Of a stretch of 51,870 nucleotides of DNA, positions 40,289 through 49,260 are shown piece after piece; within the stretch, counting starts at the first letter, position 1; each line of letters starts with the position of its first letter. The notes under the pieces are model-generated. The model was not told the origin of the DNA. It saw nothing but the letters and a program-made list of their open reading frames with translations, and did not search any database. Position numbers and translations under genes: made by a program. The DNA is taken from NCBI GenBank assembly GCA_024401335.1, contig JAKSLH010000021.1, positions 1 through 51,870 on the forward strand. The letters run 5' to 3'. Origin of the DNA: Bacteroidales bacterium. Lineage in GTDB: Bacteria; Bacteroidota; Bacteroidia; Bacteroidales; Marinilabiliaceae.

Positions 40289-41209
40289 TTATTCGATAAA
40301 CTCGCTTCTGACTTGGTTTATCTTGTCAGTTAAAGCCTGGAGTATTTCAGGAGAAATCTCGCTTTGTATGTTTGCTTTGATGCTTGTCAACTTTGCGTCT
40401 GCATCTGTAGTTGCAACGATCTGTCCGTTAGGCTCTGCCTTTACTTCCTGATATATGTTCTTGATCTCTTGCATCTTGCCGTGAAGATATGTGAGGTCGT
40501 CATCGGCGCCATTTGGATTGTTTGACTCAAGAATGTTGATAACAGTAGCAAGCGCAAGCTTCTGTGCGATGATTCTTTCTGTCAACTGCTTGTTGCTCTT
40601 CTCTGTGTTGTTGATAGTGTTGAGTGCGATGTATAGACCTTCAGTCCATCCGCCTACCATAACTGCAACAGCAATGTTCTTTCTGTTGTTTTCAGTAAGA
40701 TACTGGTTTGCGTTCATATAGACTTCAGATACTATGTTGAGCATCTCGTCTTTTGTCGTGCCTTGAGTTTCGAACTTGTTGATAGTCTCTTCGTCAACTA
40801 ACTGAACTATACCAAGACGTTCAGTGAGCTGCTTGAGAGAAGTGATATAGTTTACTGTCTTCTGTGACTGGTTGAAGATGTTCGCAAAGCTCATGTCTGT
40901 TGAGTAGATACCGAGGTTGAGCGCCATCTTGAGGTTTGTGTTGTATGAGTTGGCCTTGTTGATGTCATTCAAAAGGTCTTCGTCATATTTTGCTCCAGCC
41001 TCTTTAATGATTGAAGCTACCTCTACAGGAGCAGGCAATGTATATAGAATAGTTTTTGACTTATTCAGATTGTCTTTTGCTGAAGCATCATTTATGGAAA
41101 TAGTCGAATCGTTGTCTTCGAAATTACTTGTAGTCTTATTTCTATTGCATGATGTTGTTGCGATAAGTGCGCAAATGGCAATACTTGATATTGAAATCCA
41201 ACTTTTCAT
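40289..41209 (-). CDS. Lipoprotein of unknown function
   Basis: 306 residues. MKSWISISSIAICALIATTSC ends in a lipobox, so the protein should be anchored in the envelope. After a Ser/Asp/Asn-rich linker of about 30 residues, the rest is almost entirely helical. It includes NLKMALNLGIYSTDMSFANIF, VAVMVGGWTEGLYIALNTI and a long C-terminal helix. The STDMSFANIFNQSQKT and AVMVGGWTEGLY stretches look conserved, but I cannot assign a named family or function. It has its own terminator and no close operon partners. Confidence 0.85.
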   Translation of the reverse strand: MKSWISISSIAICALIATTSCNRNKTTSNFEDNDSTISINDASAKDNLNKSKTILYTLPAPVEVASIIKEAGAKYDEDLLNDINKANSYNTNLKMALNLGIYSTDMSFANIFNQSQKTVNYITSLKQLTERLGIVQLVDEETINKFETQGTTKDEMLNIVSEVYMNANQYLTENNRKNIAVAVMVGGWTEGLYIALNTINNTEKSNKQLTERIIAQKLALATVINILESNNPNGADDDLTYLHGKMQEIKNIYQEVKAEPNGQIVATTDADAKLTSIKANIQSEISPEILQALTDKINQVRSEFIE

Positions 41210-41388
41210 TTTTCGTTATATACTTTTGTAGATTCTTTTAAACTCTGCTAATATAGTCCTTTTAGCTATTTTAAACAATACATAGGGGCAATTTTTTTTG
41301 AAAGTAGTCGCTCCGTCGTATGCTTATTTGCTATCATTCCCGTGTTGATACGTAATAAAAGCGATTTTGTTTTAAATATCAGGTGTTT

Positions 41389-42069
41389 TTATTGCATCTG
41401 ATAATATCTTTTTCCGAAAATACCGTTGCCTATTCTTACTAGGGTAGAGCCGCATTCCATAGCGATCTTGTAATCGCCTGTCATTCCCATGCTTATTTCA
41501 CAAAAGTCGCTATTGTCTGTAAAATACTTGCCTTTGCAGGTGTCGAAAATGTTTTTTATTGTGGTGAATTCATTTCTTACCTGTTGCATATCGTCTGTAA
41601 ATGAGGCCATTCCCATTAATCCGCATATAGAGACGTTGTTAAGCTCTTTCCATTTGCCCTCGTCTAGGAGTGCGTATAATTCTTCAGGCAACAGACCGAA
41701 TTTTGTTTCTTCTTGAGCTACATGTATCTGCATCAGAACCTTTATTGTGCGTTGGTTCTTTGCGGCTTCTTTGTTGATAGCTTCTAGTACTTTTAGGCTG
41801 TCAACGCTATGTATCATGTAGATATATGGAGCAATGTATTTTATCTTATTGGTCTGCATGTGACCGATAAAATGCCATTTGATATCCTTAGGGAGTGATT
41901 CGGCTTTGTCGGACAATTCTTGCACCTTGTTTTCGCCGAAGTGTCTTTGGCCGCAGGTGTATGCATCTTCTATGTATTCCTTTGGGAAGGTCTTTGAAAC
42001 AGCAATCAATTCAACGCCTTTTGTTAGCGTTGCTCTGTATTCTTCTATTGCTTCAACAATTGCCGACAT
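41389..42069 (-). CDS. yggS: YggS/PLPBP family pyridoxal phosphate homeostasis protein
   Basis: 226 residues. A single TIM-barrel that carries pyridoxal phosphate without known catalysis and helps keep free B6 vitamers balanced. The lysine is in LIAVSKTFPKE; HFGENKVQEL, WHFIGHMQTNKIKYI, IHSVDSLKVLEAIN, GLMGMASF and ISMGMTGDYKIAMECGSTLVRIGNGIFG are all family hallmarks. Length is typical. A -7 box lies 20 bases upstream on the minus strand. Confidence 0.95.
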   Translation of the reverse strand: MSAIVEAIEEYRATLTKGVELIAVSKTFPKEYIEDAYTCGQRHFGENKVQELSDKAESLPKDIKWHFIGHMQTNKIKYIAPYIYMIHSVDSLKVLEAINKEAAKNQRTIKVLMQIHVAQEETKFGLLPEELYALLDEGKWKELNNVSICGLMGMASFTDDMQQVRNEFTTIKNIFDTCKGKYFTDNSDFCEISMGMTGDYKIAMECGSTLVRIGNGIFGKRYYQMQ

Positions 42070-42088
42070 TGCTTGTGTGATTTTTGTG

Positions 42089-42096
42089 CAAATATA
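42089..42096 (-). promoter_or_regulatory. -7 element of yggS
   Basis: Minus-strand TATATTTG matches TAnnTTTG 20 bases before the start codon. No well-spaced -33 box. Confidence 0.45.
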
Positions 42097-42138
42097 CTAA
42101 ATACGACAAATAGATAGTAGGGTAGAGATGAAATAAAA

Positions 42139-42166
42139 ACAGCCGATAGAAAAATCTACCGGCTGT
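42139..42166 (-). terminator. Terminator after serA
   Basis: ACAGCCGATAG at 42139-42149 pairs with CTACCGGCTGT at 42156-42166 (one G-U on the minus strand), followed by TTTTATTTC on the minus strand. Confidence 0.88.
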
Positions 42167-42186
42167 CATATGTTGTAATTGGTAAA

Positions 42187-43110
42187 TTACTTATTCAAAC
42201 GGAACTTCTGGTCACCGTTGGTGAAGAAGTTTACAATCTGATGAGCAGCTGCTACACCAGCGTTGATGTTAGCTTCCTGTGTCTGAGCACCCATCTTCTT
42301 AGGAGTGAAGAAGTAACGGCCGTCGAATTCAGCGAATGCGTCCTTGTTGTCAGGAGCAACGTCAGCGATATACTTGAAGTCAGCACGTTCCTTCATGAAA
42401 GCAACGATACCAGCCTCGTCGATAACTTCCTTACGAGCTGTGTTGATCAATACAGCGTTCTTTGGCATAAGGCCAAGGAGCTTAGCGTTGATAGAGCCCT
42501 TAGTCTCAGCTGTTGCAGGGATGTGGAGTGATACATACTGGCAAGTCTTGTAGAGGTCTTCTACAGACTTAACAGCCTTTACACCGTCAGCCTCGATCTT
42601 AGCAGCGTCAACGTACTGGTCGAAAGCGTAAACTTCCATACCGAAGCCCTTTGCGATGCGTGCTACGTTGCGGCCTACATTACCATAAGCGTGGATACCG
42701 AGCTTCTTGCCCATGAGCTCAACGCCTGATGTTCCGTTGAAACCGTTACGAGCCATCATAACTGCCATGCCGAATACGAGCTCAGCAACTGCGTTAGCGT
42801 TCTGGCCAGGAGTGTTTTCTGCACATACGTTGTGTGCAGTACAAGCGTCGAGGTCAAGGTTGTCGAAACCTGCACCAGCGCGAACAACTATTTCGAGGTT
42901 CTTAGCAGCCTCAACAACTTCCTTAGTAACTTTGTCAGAGCGAACTATGATAGCGTTAGCGTCCTTAACAGCGTCGAGAAGCTGTGCGTTGTCTGTATAT
43001 TTTTCGAGAAGTGCGAATTCGCAACCGCCCTTTTCTACTATTTCTTTGATCTGGTCTACTGCAACCTTTGCGAAAGGCTTTTCAGTAGCAACAAGTACTT
43101 TCTTTGCCAT
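42187..43110 (-). CDS. serA: D-3-phosphoglycerate dehydrogenase, short Lys-type
   Basis: 307 residues. Oxidises 3-phosphoglycerate in the first step of serine synthesis. The fold is that of D-2-hydroxyacid dehydrogenases: VVRAGAGFDNLDLDAC, GIHAYGNVGRNVARIAKGFG (NAD site), INTARKEVIDEAG. The C-terminal ACT domain of E. coli SerA is missing, so serine feedback of that kind is unlikely. The usual TPHIG catalytic histidine is replaced: the protein reads FTPKKMGAQTQEAN, with Lys271 at or next to that place. This Lys-type form is known from Bacteroidales and from Entamoeba. It follows serC after 83 bases containing a hairpin. Confidence 0.93.
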   Translation of the reverse strand: MAKKVLVATEKPFAKVAVDQIKEIVEKGGCEFALLEKYTDNAQLLDAVKDANAIIVRSDKVTKEVVEAAKNLEIVVRAGAGFDNLDLDACTAHNVCAENTPGQNANAVAELVFGMAVMMARNGFNGTSGVELMGKKLGIHAYGNVGRNVARIAKGFGMEVYAFDQYVDAAKIEADGVKAVKSVEDLYKTCQYVSLHIPATAETKGSINAKLLGLMPKNAVLINTARKEVIDEAGIVAFMKERADFKYIADVAPDNKDAFAEFDGRYFFTPKKMGAQTQEANINAGVAAAHQIVNFFTNGDQKFRLNK

Positions 43111-43130
43111 TTTTGGTTTTTATTTAATTA

Positions 43131-43164
43131 GATAACCGGAAGTAACTAATTACCTCCGGTCATC
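43131..43164 (-). terminator. Hairpin between serC and serA
   Basis: GATAACCGGAAGTAA at 43131-43145 pairs with TTACCTCCGGTCATC at 43150-43164 (two G-U pairs on the minus-strand RNA). The tail TAATTAAATAAAAACC has no clean T-run, so it may be a processing or partial-termination site. Confidence 0.55.
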
Positions 43165-43193
43165 CTTTTATTTACTTTGTAATTATCAACTTA

Positions 43194-44270
43194 TTAGTGC
43201 TTAGCTTCAAATTCCTTCATTGTAGCTACGAGTGCGTCTACGCTCTCTTCTGGCAATGCGTTGTATGTTGAAGCGCGGAAACCACCTACTGAGCGGTGAC
43301 CCTTGATGCCGATCATGCCCTGTGCAGTAGCGAACTCCAAGAATTCCTTTTCAAGCTCCTTATATTCGTCGTTCATGATCCAGCAGATGTTCATGTATGA
43401 GCGGTCAGCTGGGTCGATTACTGTTGGCTTGAAGAGCTTGTTGCGTTCGATTTCGCTATAGAGCTTGTCAGCCTTAACAACCTTACGACGTTCCATTTCA
43501 GCAACACCGCCCTGAGCCTTGAGCCACTTCAAAGTCTGGAGAGCTGCGAAAACTGATGTACAAGGAGGAGTGTTGAACATAGAAGCCGCGTCGATATGAG
43601 TCTTGTAGTCGAGCATTGTAGGGATCTTACGATCAACCTTACCAAGAGCGTCAACCTTTACGATAGCGAAAGTAAGACCAGCAGGAGCGAGGTTCTTCTG
43701 AGCACCACCATAGATCAAGTTATACTTAGAAACGTCGATACGACGGCTGAAAATATCTGATGACATATCTGCAATCAAAGGTACCTTTACATCTGGATCC
43801 TTGTGGAGCTCAGTACCGTAGATTGTGTTGTTTGTTGTGATGTGGAAATAATCTACATCAGCAGGAACGAGTGCCTCGAAGTTCTTTGGGATGTAGCAGA
43901 AAGTCTTGTCTTCTGAAGATGCTACTTCGATAACTTCACCGAAGAGAGTAGCTTCTTTCTGAGCCTTCTTTGCCCAAACACCAGTCTTGAGGTAAGCTGC
44001 CTTCTTGTTGAGGAAGTTGAATGGAGCCATGCAGAACTGCAAGCTTGCACCACCACCGAGGAACACAACTTCATAGCCTTCTGGAATCTCAAGAAGCTCC
44101 TTGAAGAGCTGCTGTGCCTCAACGTTTACTGCATCGAACTCTTTGCTTCGGTGAGATATTTCAAGAAGTGAGAGGCCTGTGCCTGCAAAGTTGAGAACTG
44201 CATCTGCTGTCGCCTTGATAGTCTCCTGTGGGAGGATTGACGGACCAGCGTAGAAATTGTGCTTTTTCAT
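43194..44270 (-). CDS. serC: Phosphoserine aminotransferase
   Basis: 358 residues, normal length. Transfers an amino group from glutamate to 3-phosphohydroxypyruvate (and acts in B6 synthesis in some bacteria). Motifs: [61 protein letters not shown]-like [28 protein letters not shown] and [16 protein letters not shown] with the pyridoxal lysine. The end includes [20 protein letters not shown]. It lies directly upstream of serA. Confidence 0.98.
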   Translation of the reverse strand: MKKHNFYAGPSILPQETIKATADAVLNFAGTGLSLLEISHRSKEFDAVNVEAQQLFKELLEIPEGYEVVFLGGGASLQFCMAPFNFLNKKAAYLKTGVWAKKAQKEATLFGEVIEVASSEDKTFCYIPKNFEALVPADVDYFHITTNNTIYGTELHKDPDVKVPLIADMSSDIFSRRIDVSKYNLIYGGAQKNLAPAGLTFAIVKVDALGKVDRKIPTMLDYKTHIDAASMFNTPPCTSVFAALQTLKWLKAQGGVAEMERRKVVKADKLYSEIERNKLFKPTVIDPADRSYMNICWIMNDEYKELEKEFLEFATAQGMIGIKGHRSVGGFRASTYNALPEESVDALVATMKEFEAKH

Positions 44271-44352
44271 CTCTATAATTTTTTGTATTAGTTGTTATAG
44301 TATTTTATTATCGTTTAAGTTCGCCTTCTGAGATTTTGTCTCTTAGCGCACA

Positions 44353-44360
44353 CAAAATTA
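44353..44360 (-). promoter_or_regulatory. Possible -7 element of serC
   Basis: Minus-strand TAATTTTG matches TAnnTTTG, 83 bases before serC. No clear -33 box. Confidence 0.4.
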
Positions 44361-44440
44361 GTGATTATGTTGTAGTATCGCTATATCTTTTGACTCTTTT
44401 TTTTCAACTTTGTGAAAATTTTTAGTCGTTTGTGTGCATT

Positions 44441-45442
44441 TTATTCTTTGTAAAAGGTGTTTTGAAATGCAACGTATTTTTTATGACGTCTGAAAATCTT
44501 CATTCCAAGTGCTACGATGAAGCCTATTCCGTAACCGCATATTTGGATTAGGCTAGATATTGCGCCAAGTAATCCCACCTTAAGGCTTCCTGTGCTGATG
44601 GTGGCATGAATTGTGATAAACGCCAACCATATTGGTAAGCACAATGCAAATGCGTAGTGAACAGTGAGTCCAAGAATTATCGAAACAGGTATGCCTATTA
44701 CGAATAGGGCAGGGAGTATGTGTACAAGCTTCAGTGCCCCTTTATGTCTAGAAGCCAACTCGATTCTTGCTGTTCCAGAGGAATAGACCTGCTTGAAGAA
44801 TGATTTGAATGTGTTTCTTCTCTTGTGGTATACAAATGTATCATCAATTAGGCCTACAGTATAACCGTTTTCCACTACTCTCATGCTGAAGTCAACGTCT
44901 TCGCCATATCTCATGTCGCAGAAACCGTTGATCTTGTCGAATACGCTTTTCTTCACGCCGAGATTGAAGCTTCTAGGGTAGAACTTATCCATTTTTTTGT
45001 CGCCTCCTCTGATGCCTCCTGTAGTGAATACGGATGTCATTGAGTATGATATGGCCTTCTGGATAGGAGTGAAGAACTTGTGAGCCCTGTCTGGTCCGCC
45101 AAAACAGTCGAATGGCTGTCTGTCGAGGTGCTCTATTGTCTTGCGAAGATAGTCGGAAGGTAAGACGCAATCTGAGTCAAGGAACACGAGATATTCACCG
45201 CTTGCCATTTTCGCGCCATTGTTTCTTGCTGGACCAGGACCTTGGTTCTTCTGATATACATATTTAATGTCCAGCTGTTTTTTGAATGGTTCAATTTCTG
45301 TCTCACAGCTCTTTTCTGAACCATCATCTATGACGATCACTTCTATTTCGCTCTTGAGTGCCTGCATAGTTAGTGAGTCCAGTAACTCAACCACTTCATC
45401 TGGTCTGTTATATACAGGTATGATTACGGAAATTCTTGCCAT
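44441..45442 (-). CDS. Family 2 glycosyltransferase with C-terminal membrane helices
   Basis: 333 residues. The GT-A domain begins ISVIIPVYNRPDEVVELLDSL. It shows VIVIDDGSEKSCE, NQGPGPARNNGAKMASGEYLVFLDSDC (the DxD-like metal site) and YGEDVDFSMRVVENGY. Two or three membrane helices lie at about 235-320 (VHILPALFVIGIPVSIILG, GYGIGFIVALGMKIF). It probably transfers a sugar to a lipid carrier or surface glycan at the inner membrane. Donor and acceptor are unknown. It stands alone between serC and DUF5606, away from a glycan cluster. Confidence 0.88.
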   Translation of the reverse strand: MARISVIIPVYNRPDEVVELLDSLTMQALKSEIEVIVIDDGSEKSCETEIEPFKKQLDIKYVYQKNQGPGPARNNGAKMASGEYLVFLDSDCVLPSDYLRKTIEHLDRQPFDCFGGPDRAHKFFTPIQKAISYSMTSVFTTGGIRGGDKKMDKFYPRSFNLGVKKSVFDKINGFCDMRYGEDVDFSMRVVENGYTVGLIDDTFVYHKRRNTFKSFFKQVYSSGTARIELASRHKGALKLVHILPALFVIGIPVSIILGLTVHYAFALCLPIWLAFITIHATISTGSLKVGLLGAISSLIQICGYGIGFIVALGMKIFRRHKKYVAFQNTFYKE

Positions 45443-45528
45443 ATTGCTGTTCTTGCTTTATCCTTCGCAATTTAGTTTTATTTTTTGAAAGGTAGTTTTG
45501 CACCCTACTTAATAAAGGTTAAATGACA

Positions 45529-45565
45529 AATAAAGCGCAATGACTCACTGCCATTACGCTTTATT
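45529..45565 (-). terminator. Terminator after the DUF5606 gene
   Basis: AATAAAGCGCAATG at 45529-45542 pairs with CATTACGCTTTATT at 45552-45565 (one G-U on the minus-strand RNA). The minus-strand tail is TGTCATTT. Confidence 0.75.
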
Positions 45566-45590
45566 GTTTTATCTGAAAACTGTTAGTTCA

Positions 45591-45992
45591 TTACTCTTCA
45601 GTCTCTGCTTTGTCGCTTGCTATGCCAGCAGCCTGAAGGATGTTGTACCAGTTGAAGAGCTTCTTGAGGTCAGAAGTGTATATTCTGTCTTTGTCCCAGT
45701 TAGGCAATACATTGTCCATGTACTTCTTGAGGTCGTCGTTTGAAGCAGTCTTTGCGTCTATAGCCTGTTCACCCTTAGTGTACTTATATATATTGGCCAT
45801 TACTTCGCTGAGTTTTACATCGCCTTCTGTTGTGTACATTGATATATCTTCAAGTGCGCTTACTCGTGAAGTTGCGTATGCTGGCATACGCTTACCTGTA
45901 GCCAAAGATTCAACGATTATTGTATTCTTGCCTTGCGAAACCAACTTGAAAAGTCCGCCCTGGCCTGCTATTGAAAGAATTCCCTTAAGCAT
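45591..45992 (-). CDS. DUF5606 family protein
   Basis: 133 residues starting MLKGILSIAGQGGLFKLVSQ, followed by NTIIVESLATGKRMPAYATSRVSAL. This N-terminus is the mark of DUF5606, a small cytoplasmic protein conserved in Bacteroidetes. The middle has SMYTTEGDVKLSEVM and the end DRIYTSDLKKLFNWYNILQ. The function is unknown; the first 60 residues suggest a small beta-rich fold. It lies 93 bases downstream of the TerB-DnaJ gene in the same direction and has its own -7 box. Confidence 0.9.
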   Translation of the reverse strand: MLKGILSIAGQGGLFKLVSQGKNTIIVESLATGKRMPAYATSRVSALEDISMYTTEGDVKLSEVMANIYKYTKGEQAIDAKTASNDDLKKYMDNVLPNWDKDRIYTSDLKKLFNWYNILQAAGIASDKAETEE

Positions 45993-46042
45993 TGTTTTTA
46001 GTGCTATATAAGTTTATAATTTACTATTTTGATTTACGGCTG

Positions 46043-46050
46043 CAAATGTA
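46043..46050 (-). promoter_or_regulatory. -7 element for the DUF5606 gene
   Basis: Minus-strand TACATTTG matches TAnnTTTG 51 bases before the start. No clear -33 box. Confidence 0.45.
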
Positions 46051-46085
46051 GCAATAATTGTTTAGAGTCAGTCTTTAATCGGTAT

Positions 46086-46817
46086 TTATTTCATGCCTCT
46101 AGCTTCCTTAACCTTCTCGTAGGCATCCTTAAGTTTCTTGAATTTCTGCTCTGCAGCTTTCTGTGCTTCTTCGCCAAGTTGAGCCACAGTGTCGGGGTGG
46201 TATTTCTTGGCCATATTTCTATAGGCTTTCTTCACCTCGTCGTCGGTAGCATCCTTGTTTAGCTCAAGCACTTTGTATGCATCTTCGAGGTTGTCATTAC
46301 CTCCTTGTGAGAAATCCTTGTAAGTGCCGAACAGCGATTCGATATCGGCAACGGAGAGACCTATTGCGTAGCCAATGTTGAATACCAGATTCTTCTCCTC
46401 ATTTGTCACAACACCGTCGGCGAGTGCTATTCCGTATAGGATATGAATAATCTGCAGTCTTGTGCTATAGTCAACACTATATCTGATTGTCATGCAGACA
46501 GTGTTGGTATCTATATTTGTTTTAAGTATATCTCTCAATCTCAACAGAGCTTCACGAGTCTGTGCCTCTCCGAGATTGCCAAGAAGGATGCGTTTTACGC
46601 AGTCGAGCTCAACCTTTTTTACCTGGCCGTCGGCCTTCATCATAGCGGCAATGAGCACAAGAAGAGACTCTATGAAGTCCTGCTTTGCATTTCTTCCGTA
46701 TGCGCGACTCTGATATGAGCCTTGTCCGTTTGTTGTACGGCTGCTATTGCTGTCTTCGCGGCTGAAAAGCAGCTTGAACAGCAGATATAAGATCAGGAAA
46801 TAAAATAAGCTACCCAT
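46086..46817 (-). CDS. TerB-DnaJ domain membrane co-chaperone (DjlA-like)
   Basis: 243 residues. A short N-terminal membrane helix ([18 protein letters not shown]) is followed by a Ser/Asn/Gly-rich linker. A TerB domain (about 48-155) contains [34 protein letters not shown]-terminal J domain contains [31 protein letters not shown] with the HPD motif that stimulates Hsp70. The order matches DjlA: membrane anchor, TerB-like, J domain. It probably recruits DnaK to the inner membrane. It lies seven bases after coaE and is thus in the nusB-coaE operon. Confidence 0.9.
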   Translation of the reverse strand: MGSLFYFLILYLLFKLLFSREDSNSSRTTNGQGSYQSRAYGRNAKQDFIESLLVLIAAMMKADGQVKKVELDCVKRILLGNLGEAQTREALLRLRDILKTNIDTNTVCMTIRYSVDYSTRLQIIHILYGIALADGVVTNEEKNLVFNIGYAIGLSVADIESLFGTYKDFSQGGNDNLEDAYKVLELNKDATDDEVKKAYRNMAKKYHPDTVAQLGEEAQKAAEQKFKKLKDAYEKVKEARGMK

Positions 46818-46824
46818 TAATAGT

Positions 46825-47415
46825 TTATTTGATTAATTCGTTGTGGATTTTAAGTATCTCAGGAATGATGAAATGTTTGTCGTCGGTAGTTATTACGAAG
46901 TCGGCGTATTTTACCTTTTCCTCGTCAGACATCTGGTTGTTGATGCGGCTAATCACCTGTTCTCTGCTAGAGTTGTCTCTTGCCATTGTTCTTGCGATGC
47001 GTTGCTCTAGCGGCGCCGTTACGACAATCACCTTATCCATTCTCTTGTAGCCTCCGTTCTCAATCATGATAGCGGCTTCGTTGACCACGTAAGGGACACC
47101 TGCTTCCCCCTGTTCTTCAGCCCATCTGTCGAAGTCGTTGTGGACCACAGGGTGGATAAGACCATTGACCTGAGCCAGAAGATCCTTGTCGTTGAATATC
47201 ATCTGCGCCATCTTCTTCTTGTTCAGAAGACCGTCGGCACTGTATATGTCATCTCCGAGTAGTCTCTTTAGTCCGCTTATGATTGTCGGGTCGCTTTGTG
47301 TCAGTTGCTTCGACCGTATGTCAGATATATATACAGGCACGCCGATTGTTGTCAGCAGCTGTGTGATAGTAGATTTGCCGCTACCGATACCACCTGTCAG
47401 TCCTATTCTAATCAT
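46825..47415 (-). CDS. coaE: Dephospho-CoA kinase
   Basis: 196 residues. Last step of coenzyme A synthesis. The P-loop is [18 protein letters not shown], followed by [47 protein letters not shown] and [24 protein letters not shown]. The start overlaps the upstream YbbR gene by four bases (ATGA). The TerB-DnaJ gene follows after seven. Confidence 0.97.
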   Translation of the reverse strand: MIRIGLTGGIGSGKSTITQLLTTIGVPVYISDIRSKQLTQSDPTIISGLKRLLGDDIYSADGLLNKKKMAQMIFNDKDLLAQVNGLIHPVVHNDFDRWAEEQGEAGVPYVVNEAAIMIENGGYKRMDKVIVVTAPLEQRIARTMARDNSSREQVISRINNQMSDEEKVKYADFVITTDDKHFIIPEILKIHNELIK

Positions 47416-48419
47416 TCCTCAGTTGTTTTTATGCGTTTGCGCTCGAGCAAGTATTCTACAAATAGGGGAGAGTATGATATAGTCCTTATGTAGCTTGGGT
47501 ATTCAGCGAGTCGAATCTTTATTTTCTGCTGGTTGCTTCCAATCTTGATATCTTGAAGGTCAGCAATTATGTCAATGTCGTTGGCAGTCACCTGGTCATA
47601 TTTGCTTAACCCCAATGAGATCGTTACGGTAGCTGTCTGTGGGAAAGCCTTGAAGGCGTATCCCGAAGGGGTGTTGATGGCTGTTATGGGCACATTGATG
47701 ACCTTCTCTGTGTATGGTTCGACAGGATATGACACCTGCGCCCCGAGTGCGCTAGCTTCAACGCCACGTGGCATGTCGAACTCCAGGCTTAGTCTTATAC
47801 TATCGTGCAGTGTAGTAGGCTGCATAGGCTTGGTATATACCGCCTTCATTGTGTCAACCTTATCGTTAGTGCCGTAAACCCACACGCTGTCCGGTGTCAG
47901 TTCTCGTGGCCCTGACAACATGTGCTGTGTCTCCAGAGTGATGTTGTCTCTGACAATCACAGGTAGCATCTTCCTTACTTTGGTGAGAAGCGGAATGTAA
48001 ACAGTGTCGGCCTCTATGTGTTCAAGTGCAATGTGGTCAGGAAGTGACTGTGCCACTTCGTGCGTATATTTTCTCGGTATAAGAATGGCCATAGTCTGAC
48101 CGTTAATGACCGTCTTTCTCATTTTGCTTATATCCACACCGATAGATCTCTTCCTTTCAGTAGGGAGCATAAGCAGAGCCATACCTTCTCCCGATACAGT
48201 GGCGTGAATAGCCTCCATATCCTCTGTGTCAACAACATATTCGTCGGGAACGTCATGACATGAGATGTGGTATGTCATCTCTATGGTGTAGTTCTCGCGT
48301 AGTCTTTCGATGACCCATATAAAAAATGAAATGCACAAGAAGATGATGAAGGTTCTGAAATTCGGACCTTTTATCACTCTCAGTGCCTTCTTTGCATACA
48401 GTCTTATGCTATTCTCCAT
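47412..48419 (-). CDS. YbbR-domain membrane protein (CdaR-like)
   Basis: 335 residues from the ATG at 48419. The longer frame to 48455 would start inside a terminator-like hairpin, so I reject it. One N-terminal membrane helix (FRTFIIFLCISFFIWVIERL) is followed by periplasmic YbbR-type repeats, for example VDTEDMEAIHATVSGEGMALL, ELTPDSVWVYGTNDKVDTMKAVYTKP and EKVINVPITAINTPSGYAFK. In Firmicutes CdaR, with the same domain, regulates the diadenylate cyclase CdaA; CdaA is present here at 17949. Whether the two interact in Bacteroidales is not known. It overlaps coaE by four bases. Confidence 0.85.
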   Translation of the reverse strand: MENSIRLYAKKALRVIKGPNFRTFIIFLCISFFIWVIERLRENYTIEMTYHISCHDVPDEYVVDTEDMEAIHATVSGEGMALLMLPTERKRSIGVDISKMRKTVINGQTMAILIPRKYTHEVAQSLPDHIALEHIEADTVYIPLLTKVRKMLPVIVRDNITLETQHMLSGPRELTPDSVWVYGTNDKVDTMKAVYTKPMQPTTLHDSIRLSLEFDMPRGVEASALGAQVSYPVEPYTEKVINVPITAINTPSGYAFKAFPQTATVTISLGLSKYDQVTANDIDIIADLQDIKIGSNQQKIKIRLAEYPSYIRTISYSPLFVEYLLERKRIKTTEE

Positions 48420-48444
48420 TTCCTTGTTTTTTATATACGCCAAA

Positions 48445-48476
48445 GCCATTGGCACTCTGAAGTGAATACCAATGGC
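48445..48476 (-). terminator. Hairpin between yajC and the YbbR gene
   Basis: GCCATTGG at 48445-48452 pairs with CCAATGGC at 48469-48476, with an inner CACT/AGTG stem and an asymmetric AATA. The minus-strand tail is only partly T-rich. It may give partial termination inside the operon. Confidence 0.55.
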
Positions 48477-48503
48477 ATTATTTCTTGTTGACTTAGGTGT
48501 CTA

Positions 48504-48812
48504 TTAGTTCTGTGCGTCGCCAGCCTGTGAAAGAATAGCGCTCTTGTCGAATTCCACGTTCACACCGTCAGCTATCTCAAGAGTCACCTTGTTGTCAGCG
48601 ATCTTAACAACCTTACCGTAGATACCACCTGTTGTTACTACATGGTCGCCCTTCTTCAATGCCTCACGGAAGTTATTGAGCTCCTTCTGGCGCTTCTGCT
48701 GTGGGCGTATCATGAAGAAATAGAAGATAACTATAATAAGCACGAATGGCAACATGCTCATAAGTGCGCTTGGCTGCTCTGGTGCAGGTGCTTGAAGTAA
48801 TGTGTTGAACAT
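48504..48812 (-). CDS. yajC: Sec translocon accessory protein YajC
   Basis: 102 residues with one membrane helix (SMLPFVLIIVIFYFFMIRPQQKRQKEL), the exact YajC pattern ending in MIRPQQKR. A small soluble domain follows: ALKKGDHVVTTGGIYGKVVKI, then VTLEIADGVNVEFDKSAI. It associates with SecDF at the inner membrane. It lies 19 bases after the DUF1573 gene. Confidence 0.96.
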   Translation of the reverse strand: MFNTLLQAPAPEQPSALMSMLPFVLIIVIFYFFMIRPQQKRQKELNNFREALKKGDHVVTTGGIYGKVVKIADNKVTLEIADGVNVEFDKSAILSQAGDAQN

Positions 48813-48831
48813 TTCTTTAATTGGTTAATGG

Positions 48832-49254
48832 TTAATATTCTATATTGGCTGTTATGGCCAACTTTACTCTTTTTGTGTCGCATCCTTCAAGGATGACGGC
48901 TATTGTTTTGTACTGGTAACCGCTGAGACCCTTACTGTCGAATATCACCTCAATGGTTCTCTCACTACCGCCGGCAATCGGACTGCTTTCGTATTTGACT
49001 TCCGTACAGGCACATCCTTTTTCGATGTCGCTTATTGTTATCGGGCCATCGCCAGTGTTCTTTATCTTGAACTTGGCTCCTGCTACGTCTCCATATTTCA
49101 GCGTTCCGAGGTCGCGTGTGGTTGTCTCCACAAACGCCTTGCCTTGTCTTGGGCTATCAGTCCTCGTGTCAGTGTCGTTGCCACTAGCCTTGTCCTGTCC
49201 GCACCCGATGATGGATGCCATGAAAACAAACGCTGCTATGACACTTCTAGGCAT
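48832..49254 (-). CDS. DUF1573 lipoprotein
   Basis: 140 residues. The N-terminus ends in SIIGC, a good lipobox, so the protein is probably lipid-anchored. One DUF1573 domain follows a polar linker: TTRDLGTLKYGDVAGAKFKIKNTG, GPITISDIEKGCACTEVKYESSPI and VIFDSKGLSGYQYKTIAVILEG. This is an immunoglobulin-like fold common in Bacteroidetes envelope proteins, with unclear function. The paired cysteines in GCACT are typical. It lies six bases after nusB and 19 before yajC. Confidence 0.93.
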   Translation of the reverse strand: MPRSVIAAFVFMASIIGCGQDKASGNDTDTRTDSPRQGKAFVETTTRDLGTLKYGDVAGAKFKIKNTGDGPITISDIEKGCACTEVKYESSPIAGGSERTIEVIFDSKGLSGYQYKTIAVILEGCDTKRVKLAITANIEY

Positions 49255-49260
49255 GATGGT

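Noticed and set aside
45493-45500. Plus-strand TAGTTTTG as a promoter
   Set aside because: It lacks a -33 box and leads only into a terminator and the antisense of DUF5606.
48420-48455. Longer start for the YbbR gene at 48455
   Set aside because: The extra codons lie in a hairpin between yajC and this gene; the ATG at 48419 gives the normal membrane-anchor N-terminus.
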